From: Pedobacter frigiditerrae
GTDB lineage: Bacteria > Bacteroidota > Bacteroidia > Sphingobacteriales > Sphingobacteriaceae
DNA: 64,000 bases
Assembly: GCF_032678705.1 (NCBI RefSeq)
Contig: NZ_JAVTSS010000001.1
Span: 930,001-994,000 of the forward strand
Direction of reading: 5' to 3'
How positions within the stretch are numbered: the first letter of the stretch is position 1; each line of letters starts with the position of its first letter. The notes under the pieces were generated by a model. It did no database searches and was not told the DNA's origin. It saw only the letters and a list, made by a program, of their open reading frames with translations. The position numbers and the translations under genes are program-made. Positions 52,388-64,000 of this stretch are shown in pieces.

Positions 52388-55300
52388 ATGAAACATATAT
52401 ATAAATATTTAATTGCACTACTGTTGTTGTTTACATCAACATTTGTAATGGCACAAAACCAAGTGGTAACTGGTATCGTTACTGATGAAGGCGGTGGTGT
52501 TGCTGGTGCATCGGTTAAAGAAAAAGGGCTCCAAAGTAATGGGGTTTCTACAGATAACAACGGAAAATTTTCAATTACATTAAAAGGAAACAGTAAAACC
52601 CTGATTGTATCATACATAGGGATGCTAACACAAGAAGTAGAAGTGGGCTCAAAAACCTCAGTTAACATTCGTTTGTTAGAAGATGCTAAAGGACTGGATC
52701 AAGTAGTTGTTGTTGGTTATGGTAAGCAGAAGAAGATTACTTTAACAGGATCAATCAGTACGGTTTCTGGTGCAGAAATTCGTCAAAACCCTTCTGCAAG
52801 TTTGCAAAATACATTGGTGGGTAGATTACCAGGGTTTTTCTCTCAACAACGATCAGGTGCTCCTGGCGCTGATGGGGCAACCTTTTTTATTCGTGGTGTA
52901 AGTTCTTATAATGGAGGTTCTACAACACCCCTTATCATTGTAGATGACATTGAATATAGCCCTGAACAATTTGCTGCAATTGATGCAAATGAAGTAGAAA
53001 ATATCAGTATTTTAAAGGATGCTGCTACCACTGCAATTTATGGTATTAAAGGAGCAAACGGCGTTTTAGTAGTAACCACTAGGAGAGGTAAGGTAGGTCC
53101 GCCTCAAATTACTTACCGCAATGAGTTTAGTGTAATGAAACCTACTGTGATGCCAGAGTTTTTAGACTCTTATGAAACAGCAGTATTATACAATAAAGCA
53201 AGAGCTAACGATGGTTTGCCTGTTAGATTTACAGCAGATGATTTACAAAAATATAAAGATGGAAGTGATCCTTATGGGCATCCAAATAACGATTGGAAAG
53301 ACATTCTTTTTAAGGATTACAGTAAGCAGGCAAAAGGAAATTTTGATATCACAGGAGGAACAGAAAAAGTTAAGTATTTCGTGTCGGCGGGTTTTCTTTT
53401 CCAAGACGGAATGCTGAAGAACTATGGAAAAGATCAAGGTGTAAATTCTAATTTTTATTACACCAGATATAATTACAGATCTAACTTGGATATTAAAGCT
53501 ACTAAAACGTTAGACCTAAGGGTAGATTTATACGGAAACCTCGGCGTAACCAATACCAACAACATAGGGAGTGCATTTGGTTACAATGATATTTTTTACG
53601 ATTATGTAAGTTTCTTATCATTAGCACCATTTAATTATCCAGTTTACAATCCAGATGGTAGTTACGGTTATAGTAAATGGCAGAGAGATGAAAATCCTAA
53701 CTACAATCAGAATAATATAGTTGGTAGGATTACCCATTATGGATATAACCGTAGGTATGGTAACAATATGAATTTAGTTGCCAATGCTACACAAAAATTA
53801 GATTTTTTAACAGAAGGTTTATCATTAAAAGGCGTATTGTCTTATGCGAGTACTTATGATTATACCAGAAGTATGACTCGTGATCAATTTCCTTCTTTTA
53901 TTTACGATCCTACTGCAAAAGCTTATGAGCCTCGTGATCCAAATATTTACAGGGTTCGTCGTTACTTTATTGGCTATGGATCTGGAAATACGATTAGAAA
54001 TTTAACAACTCAAATCATCTTAAACTACGATAGAAGTATAGGGAATCATCATTTTTATGGTACAGCATTAACAAATCTAAATTCTGTAATTAGGTTTAAC
54101 TCTAATGCAGTTTACAATTTTGTGCCTAATAACTTTAAAGGTTACACAGGTAGGGTTGGTTATGATTATGCTGATAAATATTTATTCCAGTTTAATGCAG
54201 GTTACAATGGTTCAGACCGTTTTGTAAGTGGTAAAAAATATGGTTTCTTTCCTGCGGCATCTGCCGGATGGGTTATTTCTAACGAGAAATTCTGGAAAGA
54301 CAATGTAAAAGTTATTGATTATTTAAAGTTTAGGGGTTCTTATGGTATTGTGGGTAATGATCGCATCGGTGATAACTTCAGTTACTCTTATCAACAAAAC
54401 TACAACAATGGAAATGGTGCTTCTTTTGGGTATTCAGACAATACACAAACCGGATTTGTTGAAGGTACTTTGGCAAACAACAATGTGACCTGGGAAAAAG
54501 AAAAGAAAGCAGACGTTGCAATGGAGTTTGGTTTATTTAAAAGTAAACTAACAGGTTCTGTAGATTTGTTTTATAATGTGAGAAGTGATATTTTAACAAC
54601 TAGAGGTACTGTTTCATCTATTTTTGGTGTGGGCTTGCCTCCAGTAAACTTAGGTGAAGTAGAGAACAAAGGGGGTGAGATAGAATTAAATTATAAGGAT
54701 CAAATTGGAAATGTAACTTTTGGTGTTAGGGCCAACTACTCATTGGCTAAAAATAAAATCATCTATCAAGATGAGCCAAATGCAGCGTACCCTTATCAAG
54801 CATTTACAGGTAATAGCATCGGACAAATTTTAACCTACAAATTTATTGGTTTTTACACCTCGGCAGCAGATATCGCAGCAAGTCCGAAAACCCCAATTGC
54901 ACCAAGAGTTGGAGATTTAAAGTATGAAGACATGAACGGCGATGGTAAGATTGATACTTATGATCAGTCTATCAATGGTTTTCCTAACTTACCTAACTCG
55001 AATTATGGCTTAGAGTTAAGAGCTGGCTATAAAGGTTTTGGAATAAGTTTGTTATTTCAAGCAGCTACGAACTTTAATGTAAGGGGAGTTGCAGAAGCTA
55101 TTCAAGCATTTAGTTCTAACTTAACTGAGGTTCATCAAAATTCATGGACACCAGAACTGGGAGATAATGCACAATACCCTTTGCTATCTTTCACGCCAGG
55201 TTTAAGTAGTCCGGCAGCTTATCCATCAACATTTTGGTTTGTTTCTGGAAATTATTTAAGGTTAAAAAATGCCGAAATCAATTACAGCTTTGGTAAGAAA

Positions 55301-55477
55301 ATTACTCAAAAGCTAAATGTTCAAAATTTAAGAGCTTATGTAAACGGATATAACTTGGTTACGTGGTCTAACTTAAATAAAAGATATCAGTTTGACCCTG
55401 AATCTAACTCTGGTGCTGATCGAATAAAATATCCGCCTCAACAGATGATCAATTTAGGCTTAAGTGTTACATTTTAA
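52388..55477 (+). CDS. susC: SusC-family TonB-dependent outer-membrane transporter (pair 2)
   Basis: 1029 aa, signal peptide 1-23 (TFVMAQ). The N terminus has a canonical CarboxypepD-regulatory-like domain (about 26-95: VVTGIVTDEGGGVAGASV...LIVSYIGM), the TonB box region LDQVVVVGYGKQKK (about 102-115), and a plug with LVGRLPG, FFIRGVSSYN, PLIIVDDIEY and NISILKDAATTAIYGIKGANGVLVVTTRRG. The barrel ends MINLGLSVTF. It is the canonical partner of the SusD gene 11 bp downstream. Two adjacent SusC/D pairs suggest import of two products of the same glycan or different chain lengths. Confidence 0.96.
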   Translation: MKHIYKYLIALLLLFTSTFVMAQNQVVTGIVTDEGGGVAGASVKEKGLQSNGVSTDNNGKFSITLKGNSKTLIVSYIGMLTQEVEVGSKTSVNIRLLEDAKGLDQVVVVGYGKQKKITLTGSISTVSGAEIRQNPSASLQNTLVGRLPGFFSQQRSGAPGADGATFFIRGVSSYNGGSTTPLIIVDDIEYSPEQFAAIDANEVENISILKDAATTAIYGIKGANGVLVVTTRRGKVGPPQITYRNEFSVMKPTVMPEFLDSYETAVLYNKARANDGLPVRFTADDLQKYKDGSDPYGHPNNDWKDILFKDYSKQAKGNFDITGGTEKVKYFVSAGFLFQDGMLKNYGKDQGVNSNFYYTRYNYRSNLDIKATKTLDLRVDLYGNLGVTNTNNIGSAFGYNDIFYDYVSFLSLAPFNYPVYNPDGSYGYSKWQRDENPNYNQNNIVGRITHYGYNRRYGNNMNLVANATQKLDFLTEGLSLKGVLSYASTYDYTRSMTRDQFPSFIYDPTAKAYEPRDPNIYRVRRYFIGYGSGNTIRNLTTQIILNYDRSIGNHHFYGTALTNLNSVIRFNSNAVYNFVPNNFKGYTGRVGYDYADKYLFQFNAGYNGSDRFVSGKKYGFFPAASAGWVISNEKFWKDNVKVIDYLKFRGSYGIVGNDRIGDNFSYSYQQNYNNGNGASFGYSDNTQTGFVEGTLANNNVTWEKEKKADVAMEFGLFKSKLTGSVDLFYNVRSDILTTRGTVSSIFGVGLPPVNLGEVENKGGEIELNYKDQIGNVTFGVRANYSLAKNKIIYQDEPNAAYPYQAFTGNSIGQILTYKFIGFYTSAADIAASPKTPIAPRVGDLKYEDMNGDGKIDTYDQSINGFPNLPNSNYGLELRAGYKGFGISLLFQAATNFNVRGVAEAIQAFSSNLTEVHQNSWTPELGDNAQYPLLSFTPGLSSPAAYPSTFWFVSGNYLRLKNAEINYSFGKKITQKLNVQNLRAYVNGYNLVTWSNLNKRYQFDPESNSGADRIKYPPQQMINLGLSVTF

Positions 55478-55488
55478 CTGTTAACGAA

Positions 55489-57258
55489 ATGAAAAGAATA
55501 ATATTTATAATAGTTTTATGTGCTGCATTTGCATCATGTAAAAAGGGCACTGATTTTTTGGATGCCAAAGCTGATACTGGCGAAACTGAAGCAACTGTAT
55601 TTGCCGACAGCGTTAAAACCATGCGCTTTTTAACTCAAATTTACAGTGCTGTTGGTTATAGTTTTAATAAAGGTAGGTTTAGTAGCCATGGTAATACCGA
55701 AATGGCAACAGATGATGCTGAATACGCCTATTCTGGTGTAACACAATATACAGTTATTATGTACAGTGGTTCCCTTTCTCCAAATACATTTTGGGATAGA
55801 ACAACCATCCCAGATTTTTGGGGAACACCTTACGCAAACATTAGAAGAGTAAATTTGATGCTTTCTAAATTGCCAATCACACCGCTAAATGTAGCCACTA
55901 AAAAAAGAATTACTGGCGAATTAAGGTATTTGAGAGCTTGGTATTATCATTTCTTGTTGATTAATTTTGGTGGCGTTCCGCTAGAAGGTGATGCAGTTTA
56001 CGGAATTGAAGATGTGATTGATTTGCCAAGATCTTCTTTTCAAGCAACTGTTGATTACATCACTTCAGAATTAGATGCTGCAGCTGCAATTCTGCCTCTT
56101 CCAAATGTGCCAGCACCCTTAGGTTATCAAGAACAAGATTATGGCAGAGCAACAAGAGGCGCTTGTTTAGCCTTAAAATCACGAGTGTTACTTTATGCTG
56201 CAAGTCCACTGTTTAACGGAGGAGCAATTTCATCAGCATCAGCAATAGCAAAACCTTTGGTAAGTTACCCAACCTACAGTGTTAGTCATTGGCAAAAAGC
56301 TGCCGATGCGGCCCTAGAAGTAATTAACTCTAATTATTATGCTTTAAATGAAGATAACGTTACAGCACCAGGTTTTGGCTTTTATAATGTGTTTTTAAGA
56401 AGGGTAAATACCGAGTATATCTTTAATTTCAACAGAGGAAATAATAGGGATATGGAGGTTAATTACAATCCACCAAGCAGAGGAGGAGCGAAAAACTCAA
56501 CACCAACCCATCAACTGGCAGAGGCTTTTCCAATGAGAAATGGCAAGGCAATTACAGATCCAACTTCTGGTTATGATCCTGCAAATCCTTATGCTAATCG
56601 CGACCCAAGGTTTGGCTATTCGATTATTTATAATCAAGCTTTATATTATAGCACTTCTACGAGTTCTAAAATAGCAGTTAACACGTATGCCGGTGCAGCT
56701 ACAGATGGTTATACCACAAATGGAACAGGGCCAACAACTACAGGTTATTATTCTCGTAAAATGTGCGATGAAAATATTTCTGCTAATAGTTCATTCAACA
56801 CCGAAAGAGGTTGGCCGCTAATTCGTTACGCAGAGATTTTATTAAACTATGCTGAGGCTATTAATGAAACAGGTCAAACTGCTTTAGCATATCCACGATT
56901 GGTAGCCATTAGAAAACGTGCTGGAATTTTGCCAGGAGCTGATAATTTATATGGCTTAAAAGCAAACATGACCGTTGAGGAAATGCGTTTGGTTATTCAA
57001 AACGAGCGTAGAATAGAATTGATGAATGAAGACCACCGTTGGAATGACATTAGACGTTGGAAGATTGCTGTTGCCGTAAACAATGGTTTTAATAAGGCCA
57101 TCAATATTACTAGAATTGGTACTACAGGATCTAATTACACTTATCAAGTTGCAAACACAATAAGGGCACACGTATTTAATGAACAACATTATTTAATGCC
57201 AATTCCACAATCAGAGGTGTCAAAAATGCCTTCTATGGTTCAAAACCCTAATTACTAA
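55489..57258 (+). CDS. susD: SusD/RagB outer-membrane glycan-binding lipoprotein (pair 2)
   Basis: 589 aa with lipobox Cys17 (AAFASCKK). SusD hallmarks are PYANIRRVNLMLSKL (about 122), GELRYLRAWYYHFLLINFGGVPLEGDAVYG (about 144-172), ALKSRVLLYAASPLFNGGA (about 229-248), a Tyr/Asn-rich middle loop (about 325-430) that varies between SusDs and shapes the ligand site, and the C-terminal EILLNYAEAINE, NERRIELMNEDHRWNDIRRWK and LMPIPQSEV. Follows SusC by 11 bp and ends at a terminator, so SusCD transcription may be partly uncoupled from the enzymes downstream. Confidence 0.95.
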   Translation: MKRIIFIIVLCAAFASCKKGTDFLDAKADTGETEATVFADSVKTMRFLTQIYSAVGYSFNKGRFSSHGNTEMATDDAEYAYSGVTQYTVIMYSGSLSPNTFWDRTTIPDFWGTPYANIRRVNLMLSKLPITPLNVATKKRITGELRYLRAWYYHFLLINFGGVPLEGDAVYGIEDVIDLPRSSFQATVDYITSELDAAAAILPLPNVPAPLGYQEQDYGRATRGACLALKSRVLLYAASPLFNGGAISSASAIAKPLVSYPTYSVSHWQKAADAALEVINSNYYALNEDNVTAPGFGFYNVFLRRVNTEYIFNFNRGNNRDMEVNYNPPSRGGAKNSTPTHQLAEAFPMRNGKAITDPTSGYDPANPYANRDPRFGYSIIYNQALYYSTSTSSKIAVNTYAGAATDGYTTNGTGPTTTGYYSRKMCDENISANSSFNTERGWPLIRYAEILLNYAEAINETGQTALAYPRLVAIRKRAGILPGADNLYGLKANMTVEEMRLVIQNERRIELMNEDHRWNDIRRWKIAVAVNNGFNKAINITRIGTTGSNYTYQVANTIRAHVFNEQHYLMPIPQSEVSKMPSMVQNPNY

Positions 57259-57274
57259 ATTTTTAATGATTTTT

Positions 57275-57312
57275 TCTCCTAACTACTTTTTTATAAGTGG
57301 TTAGGAGATTTT
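57275..57312 (+). terminator. Strong hairpin with T-tail between SusD and the GH2 gene
   Basis: Arms 57275-57288 and 57295-57308 pair over 14 bp with a single G-U, 6-nt loop, then TTTT. It lies 16 bp after the SusD stop and 57 bp before the GH2 start. Confidence 0.8.
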
Positions 57313-57342
57313 GCTGTCCAAATATTACGATATAGACCTTAG

Positions 57343-61369
<4,027 letters not shown>

Positions 61370-61396
61370 TAATCAAGCAATTGAAAGAAAACTGAG

Positions 61397-62548
61397 ATGA
61401 TGATCGAATCAATAAAATCAGCTTTTAAACAGCATTTCAACCGCGTTCCCATTATAGTTCGCTCTCCAGGAAAAATTAATTTAGCAGGCGGCTACACCAA
61501 CGATAATGATGGTTATGTATTGCCTGTAGCCATTGATATAGCTACTTATGTAGCTGTTTCGAAAAGGAAAGATGATGAGATTCACCTTTACTCAGAAAGT
61601 TATCAAGAAGCTTTTCAAACCAAGCTTTCTGATTTAAATACTTCCGAAAAAGACTGGGTTAATTACATTTTAGGTGTAGCAGATCAGTTGCAGAAATGGG
61701 GTTATCACATTGGTGGATTTAACCTCTATATTGATGGTGATGTGCCATTAGACGATGAGCTTTCTTCTATTGCTGCAATGGAGTGTTCTACTGCCTACGC
61801 ATTAATCGAACTGTTTTCTTTATCTGTTCCGATGCTAGATCTTGCGAAAATCGCACAAATGGCAGGACAGGATTTTAAAGGAATTAACAATAGCATTATA
61901 GATCAATTTACTTCTGTTTTTGGAAAAAAAGGGAATGCTATTCTTTTAGATGGTAAAAGTTTAACCTATGATTATATCCCCATAAAGTTAGATGGATATC
62001 AATTTGTTTTATTGAAAGCAGATTTAGATAACCCAACATTAAATCATAAATTAATTAAAATTAAGGAACAATGTGAGCAAGGGTTTTTGTTGGTTAAAAG
62101 CAATGTTGAACATGTGAGAAGCTTACGGGACACCAATTTAAAGATGTTAGATAAATATGTTAAACGGAAAGACATTGAAATCTACAATAAATGTAAGTTC
62201 ATAATAGAAGAAAATCAGAGGGTTTTACTGGCTGCTGAACACTTAAGGAATGCTAATTTAAAGGGTTTTGGTCAGGTAATGTTTCAAACACATGATGGGC
62301 TAAGCGAATTTTATCAGGTTAGTTGCGATGAATTAGATTTTTTGGTGAATACCGTAAAAAAAATCCCTTATGTATTGGGAGCTAGAATGATAGGTGAAGG
62401 ATTTGAAGGTTGTACGCTGAACATCGTAAAAGAAGATGTTATAGATGATTTTATTGAAGAATTGACTCATACATTTGAAGTTAAGTTTGCTAAAAAATTA
62501 GATGCTTATGTTGTTGAGATAGAAGATGGTACAACATTAATATGCTGA
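61397..62548 (+). CDS. Galactokinase-like GHMP protein with altered catalytic and substrate motifs
   Basis: 383 aa, cytoplasmic, collinear with GalK. The sugar loop normally reads A-P-G-R-x-N-L-x-G-E-H-T-D-x-N-D-G; here it is SPGKINLAGGYTNDNDG (residues 23-39), so Arg becomes Lys26 and the Glu-His-Asp sugar contacts become Gly32, Tyr33 and Asn35. The ATP loop P-x-G-x-G-L-S-S-S becomes PLDDELSSI (117-125), losing both glycines. The base Asp169 in IIDQF is kept. Motif 3 (normally G-A-R-M-T-G-G-G-F-G-G-C) reads GARMIGEGFEGC. It may be a pseudo-kinase, a Gal1/Gal3-like sensor, or a kinase for another sugar. It ends the PUL on the same strand as GH2 and GH16, so a link to galactose is likely. Confidence 0.85.
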   Translation: MMIESIKSAFKQHFNRVPIIVRSPGKINLAGGYTNDNDGYVLPVAIDIATYVAVSKRKDDEIHLYSESYQEAFQTKLSDLNTSEKDWVNYILGVADQLQKWGYHIGGFNLYIDGDVPLDDELSSIAAMECSTAYALIELFSLSVPMLDLAKIAQMAGQDFKGINNSIIDQFTSVFGKKGNAILLDGKSLTYDYIPIKLDGYQFVLLKADLDNPTLNHKLIKIKEQCEQGFLLVKSNVEHVRSLRDTNLKMLDKYVKRKDIEIYNKCKFIIEENQRVLLAAEHLRNANLKGFGQVMFQTHDGLSEFYQVSCDELDFLVNTVKKIPYVLGARMIGEGFEGCTLNIVKEDVIDDFIEELTHTFEVKFAKKLDAYVVEIEDGTTLIC

Positions 62549-62918
62549 TAGAAAAAGTAATGATGTAGTTGTTGGGTATTTATTTCTACACAAAAATAAA
62601 TATATATCATCTCATTGGTACTCATAAGTTTTGAGATATTTATAGATGTAGGTATTTATGGGTAATTATCTCCACATGTTGGGTAATTGTGTAACTCTAA
62701 TTGGGGAAAATATTCAACTAAAATAATTTGTTAATAATAATTTAATAACTGTGTAATTTCTTTCTCATTTTAGAACATAGCCAAAATCAAGTCTTTTTAG
62801 TTGTTTAAACATTAAATTATTAAATTAATAAGAAAATGATGTTGTGTTTACCAGTTGAAATAATTCCATGGCTTTGAATTTGTCATACGTGTACGGGTGT
62901 AACACTTCGTAATCCACT
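62549..62918. other. 370-bp noncoding interval with a 21-bp-spaced direct repeat
   Basis: No gene seen. GGGTAATT occurs at 62660-62667 and 62681-62688, exactly 21 bp (two helical turns) apart, with an ill-fitting third half nearby at 62650. It may be a binding site for the following gene. Confidence 0.4.
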
Positions 62919-64000
62919 ATGAACAATTTTTTACTAAAAGCTTCACGTGTTAAAACAAAAAAAATAATTGCAAAATCCCTTGCGCTAATTTGTTCGTTGT
63001 TGCTTTTCTCAAATTTAGTAAGTGCACAATCTTACAAGAACCATTACATCGCTCCAGCACCTTGGGTTTATTTTACAGAAGGTAATGAGTTAATTATTGC
63101 AACAAATAGTGTTACTCCTGTTAATTTAACTATTAAAAAAAGTGACGGAACAACACCTGCCATAACACCTCTTAACTCTGATCCCTTAACGATTGGGCAT
63201 CCAAAAGTGTTTAGGTTTGTAGGCTTAATTAATGCAAACGGAAACCAAAGACATGCTTTAAACACCATCATAGACAATGCTGGGTTAATAGTTATTGGCG
63301 ATCAGCCTATTACGGTAAACTTAAGGAATATTGTTTCAGATCAAGACCTTGGTCAGGGCTTAGATGATTATATAAAAGGAAATTCATCGTTATTCAGTTT
63401 TGGTGATGCAGCTGTGGGTACCTCTTTTAGGGTTGGTTATTATAGGGATGGAGATGTTTATACATCAGGAGGGAATCGTCCGGCGAGACCAATTTATAGT
63501 GTAATGGCTATAAATAATGGAACGATCTTAAAAATTAATGGAGTTCCAATAACCACGTTAAATGCTGGTCAATCTTATTTATTTCAAAATCACATTGGTT
63601 CTCTTGTAGAAACCTCTGGTCCGGCTGTAATGAATGCTAGTGCTGCTTATGATTCTCCAACTAATGGTAATTGTTTCGATGGTACAAGTAATCCTGTTGC
63701 TCCAGTTTCATCTTTAGGAACACAATATATTGTTGTTAGAGGAAATGGAAATGATGTTTCTGAACAAACAACAGTAGTAGCTTCGGAAGATAATACAGTT
63801 GTTACTGTAGTTAATTATACATCAGCTGGTGCGATACATAATACAGTTATTTATACTTTAGCAGCGGCCGGTGATTTTATCACTTTTAATAATGGTATTC
63901 CGGGCGGTACAAATGCCGCAAATACATCGGAAGGTCAGATATATTCTGCTACAAGAATTCTTTCTACTAAAAAGGTTGCGGCTTATTCGGGTACGGCAGA
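62919..64000 (+). CDS. Secreted IgGFc-binding-like surface protein (partial, 3' end outside window)
   Basis: At least 360 aa; the frame is open from ATG 62919 to the window end. A signal peptide (about 1-37, NLVSAQ) follows a basic N region. The rest is beta-rich with a repeated GT(Q/S)Y.V..G.G-type phrase: [67 protein letters not shown]. This pattern resembles the N-terminal IgGFc-binding domain family found in large Bacteroidota adhesins, often secreted by the type IX system. The type IX signal, if present, would lie outside the window. It has no obvious link with the PUL. Confidence 0.7.
   Translation, partial: MNNFLLKASRVKTKKIIAKSLALICSLLLFSNLVSAQSYKNHYIAPAPWVYFTEGNELIIATNSVTPVNLTIKKSDGTTPAITPLNSDPLTIGHPKVFRFVGLINANGNQRHALNTIIDNAGLIVIGDQPITVNLRNIVSDQDLGQGLDDYIKGNSSLFSFGDAAVGTSFRVGYYRDGDVYTSGGNRPARPIYSVMAINNGTILKINGVPITTLNAGQSYLFQNHIGSLVETSGPAVMNASAAYDSPTNGNCFDGTSNPVAPVSSLGTQYIVVRGNGNDVSEQTTVVASEDNTVVTVVNYTSAGAIHNTVIYTLAAAGDFITFNNGIPGGTNAANTSEGQIYSATRILSTKKVAAYSGTA

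Overview
The window is AT-rich bacterial DNA from the phylum Bacteroidota, most likely the Sphingobacteriaceae (Pedobacter or a close relative). The support is two SusC/SusD pairs, a one-protein hybrid two-component sensor, many secreted CAZymes with a signal peptide ending in Ala-Gln, promoter boxes of the TAnnTTTR type and a Bacteroidota-type MnmE. Genus is an inference; there is no rRNA or tRNA in the window.

Region 1 (1-16196) is the 3' part of a carbohydrate-use cluster, all on the + strand and closely packed: the tail of a probable GH2/malectin protein, a ThuA-like protein, a DUF5009 membrane protein, GH18, GH2, an alginate-lyase-fold protein, a parallel beta-helix protein, GH88, a clan GH-A hydrolase, GH10, GH3 and mannonate dehydratase UxuA. 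Lyase-type folds, an unsaturated glucuronyl hydrolase and UxuA together point to a glucuronate-containing glycan. No SusC/D pair is present here; it may lie upstream.

Region 2 (16284-21077) holds mnmE, a secreted caspase-fold (C14) protein with a C-terminal DUF4384-like domain, and a divergent WG-repeat gene whose signal peptide is cut off by an in-frame TAA.

Region 3 (22034-34174) is a seven-gene defence operon with overlaps or gaps of at most 10 bp: hsdM, rhuM, hsdS, a DUF262+HNH protein (GmrSD-like), a second DUF262 protein, hsdR, and a small HNH-like gene broken by an in-frame TAA. rhuM contains a perfect 29-nt palindrome.

Region 4 (34413-36769) is a divergent pair of secreted proteins of unknown function. 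Their shared upstream region and the one between the caspase and WG genes carry the same NarL-like palindrome (TACC-N8-GGTA, one copy degenerate), always with a TAnnTTTR box starting 39 bases after its first base. This suggests one regulon now split by the restriction operon.

Region 5 (37271-62548) is a complete polysaccharide utilisation locus: HTCS regulator, GH105, DUF2264 protein, BNR_4 propeller protein, GH43, two SusC/SusD pairs, LacZ-type GH2, GH16 and a galactokinase-like protein with altered catalytic and substrate motifs. The set fits a glucuronate-capped galactan such as type II arabinogalactan (inference). The window ends inside a secreted IgGFc-binding-like protein.

Across the noncoding DNA there is a recurring pattern of short arrays with a 7-nt period (consensus AARATGK, TTTAGRG, GGGTTAG, CAATCTC or ATACGCA), one of them inside the mnmE coding sequence.
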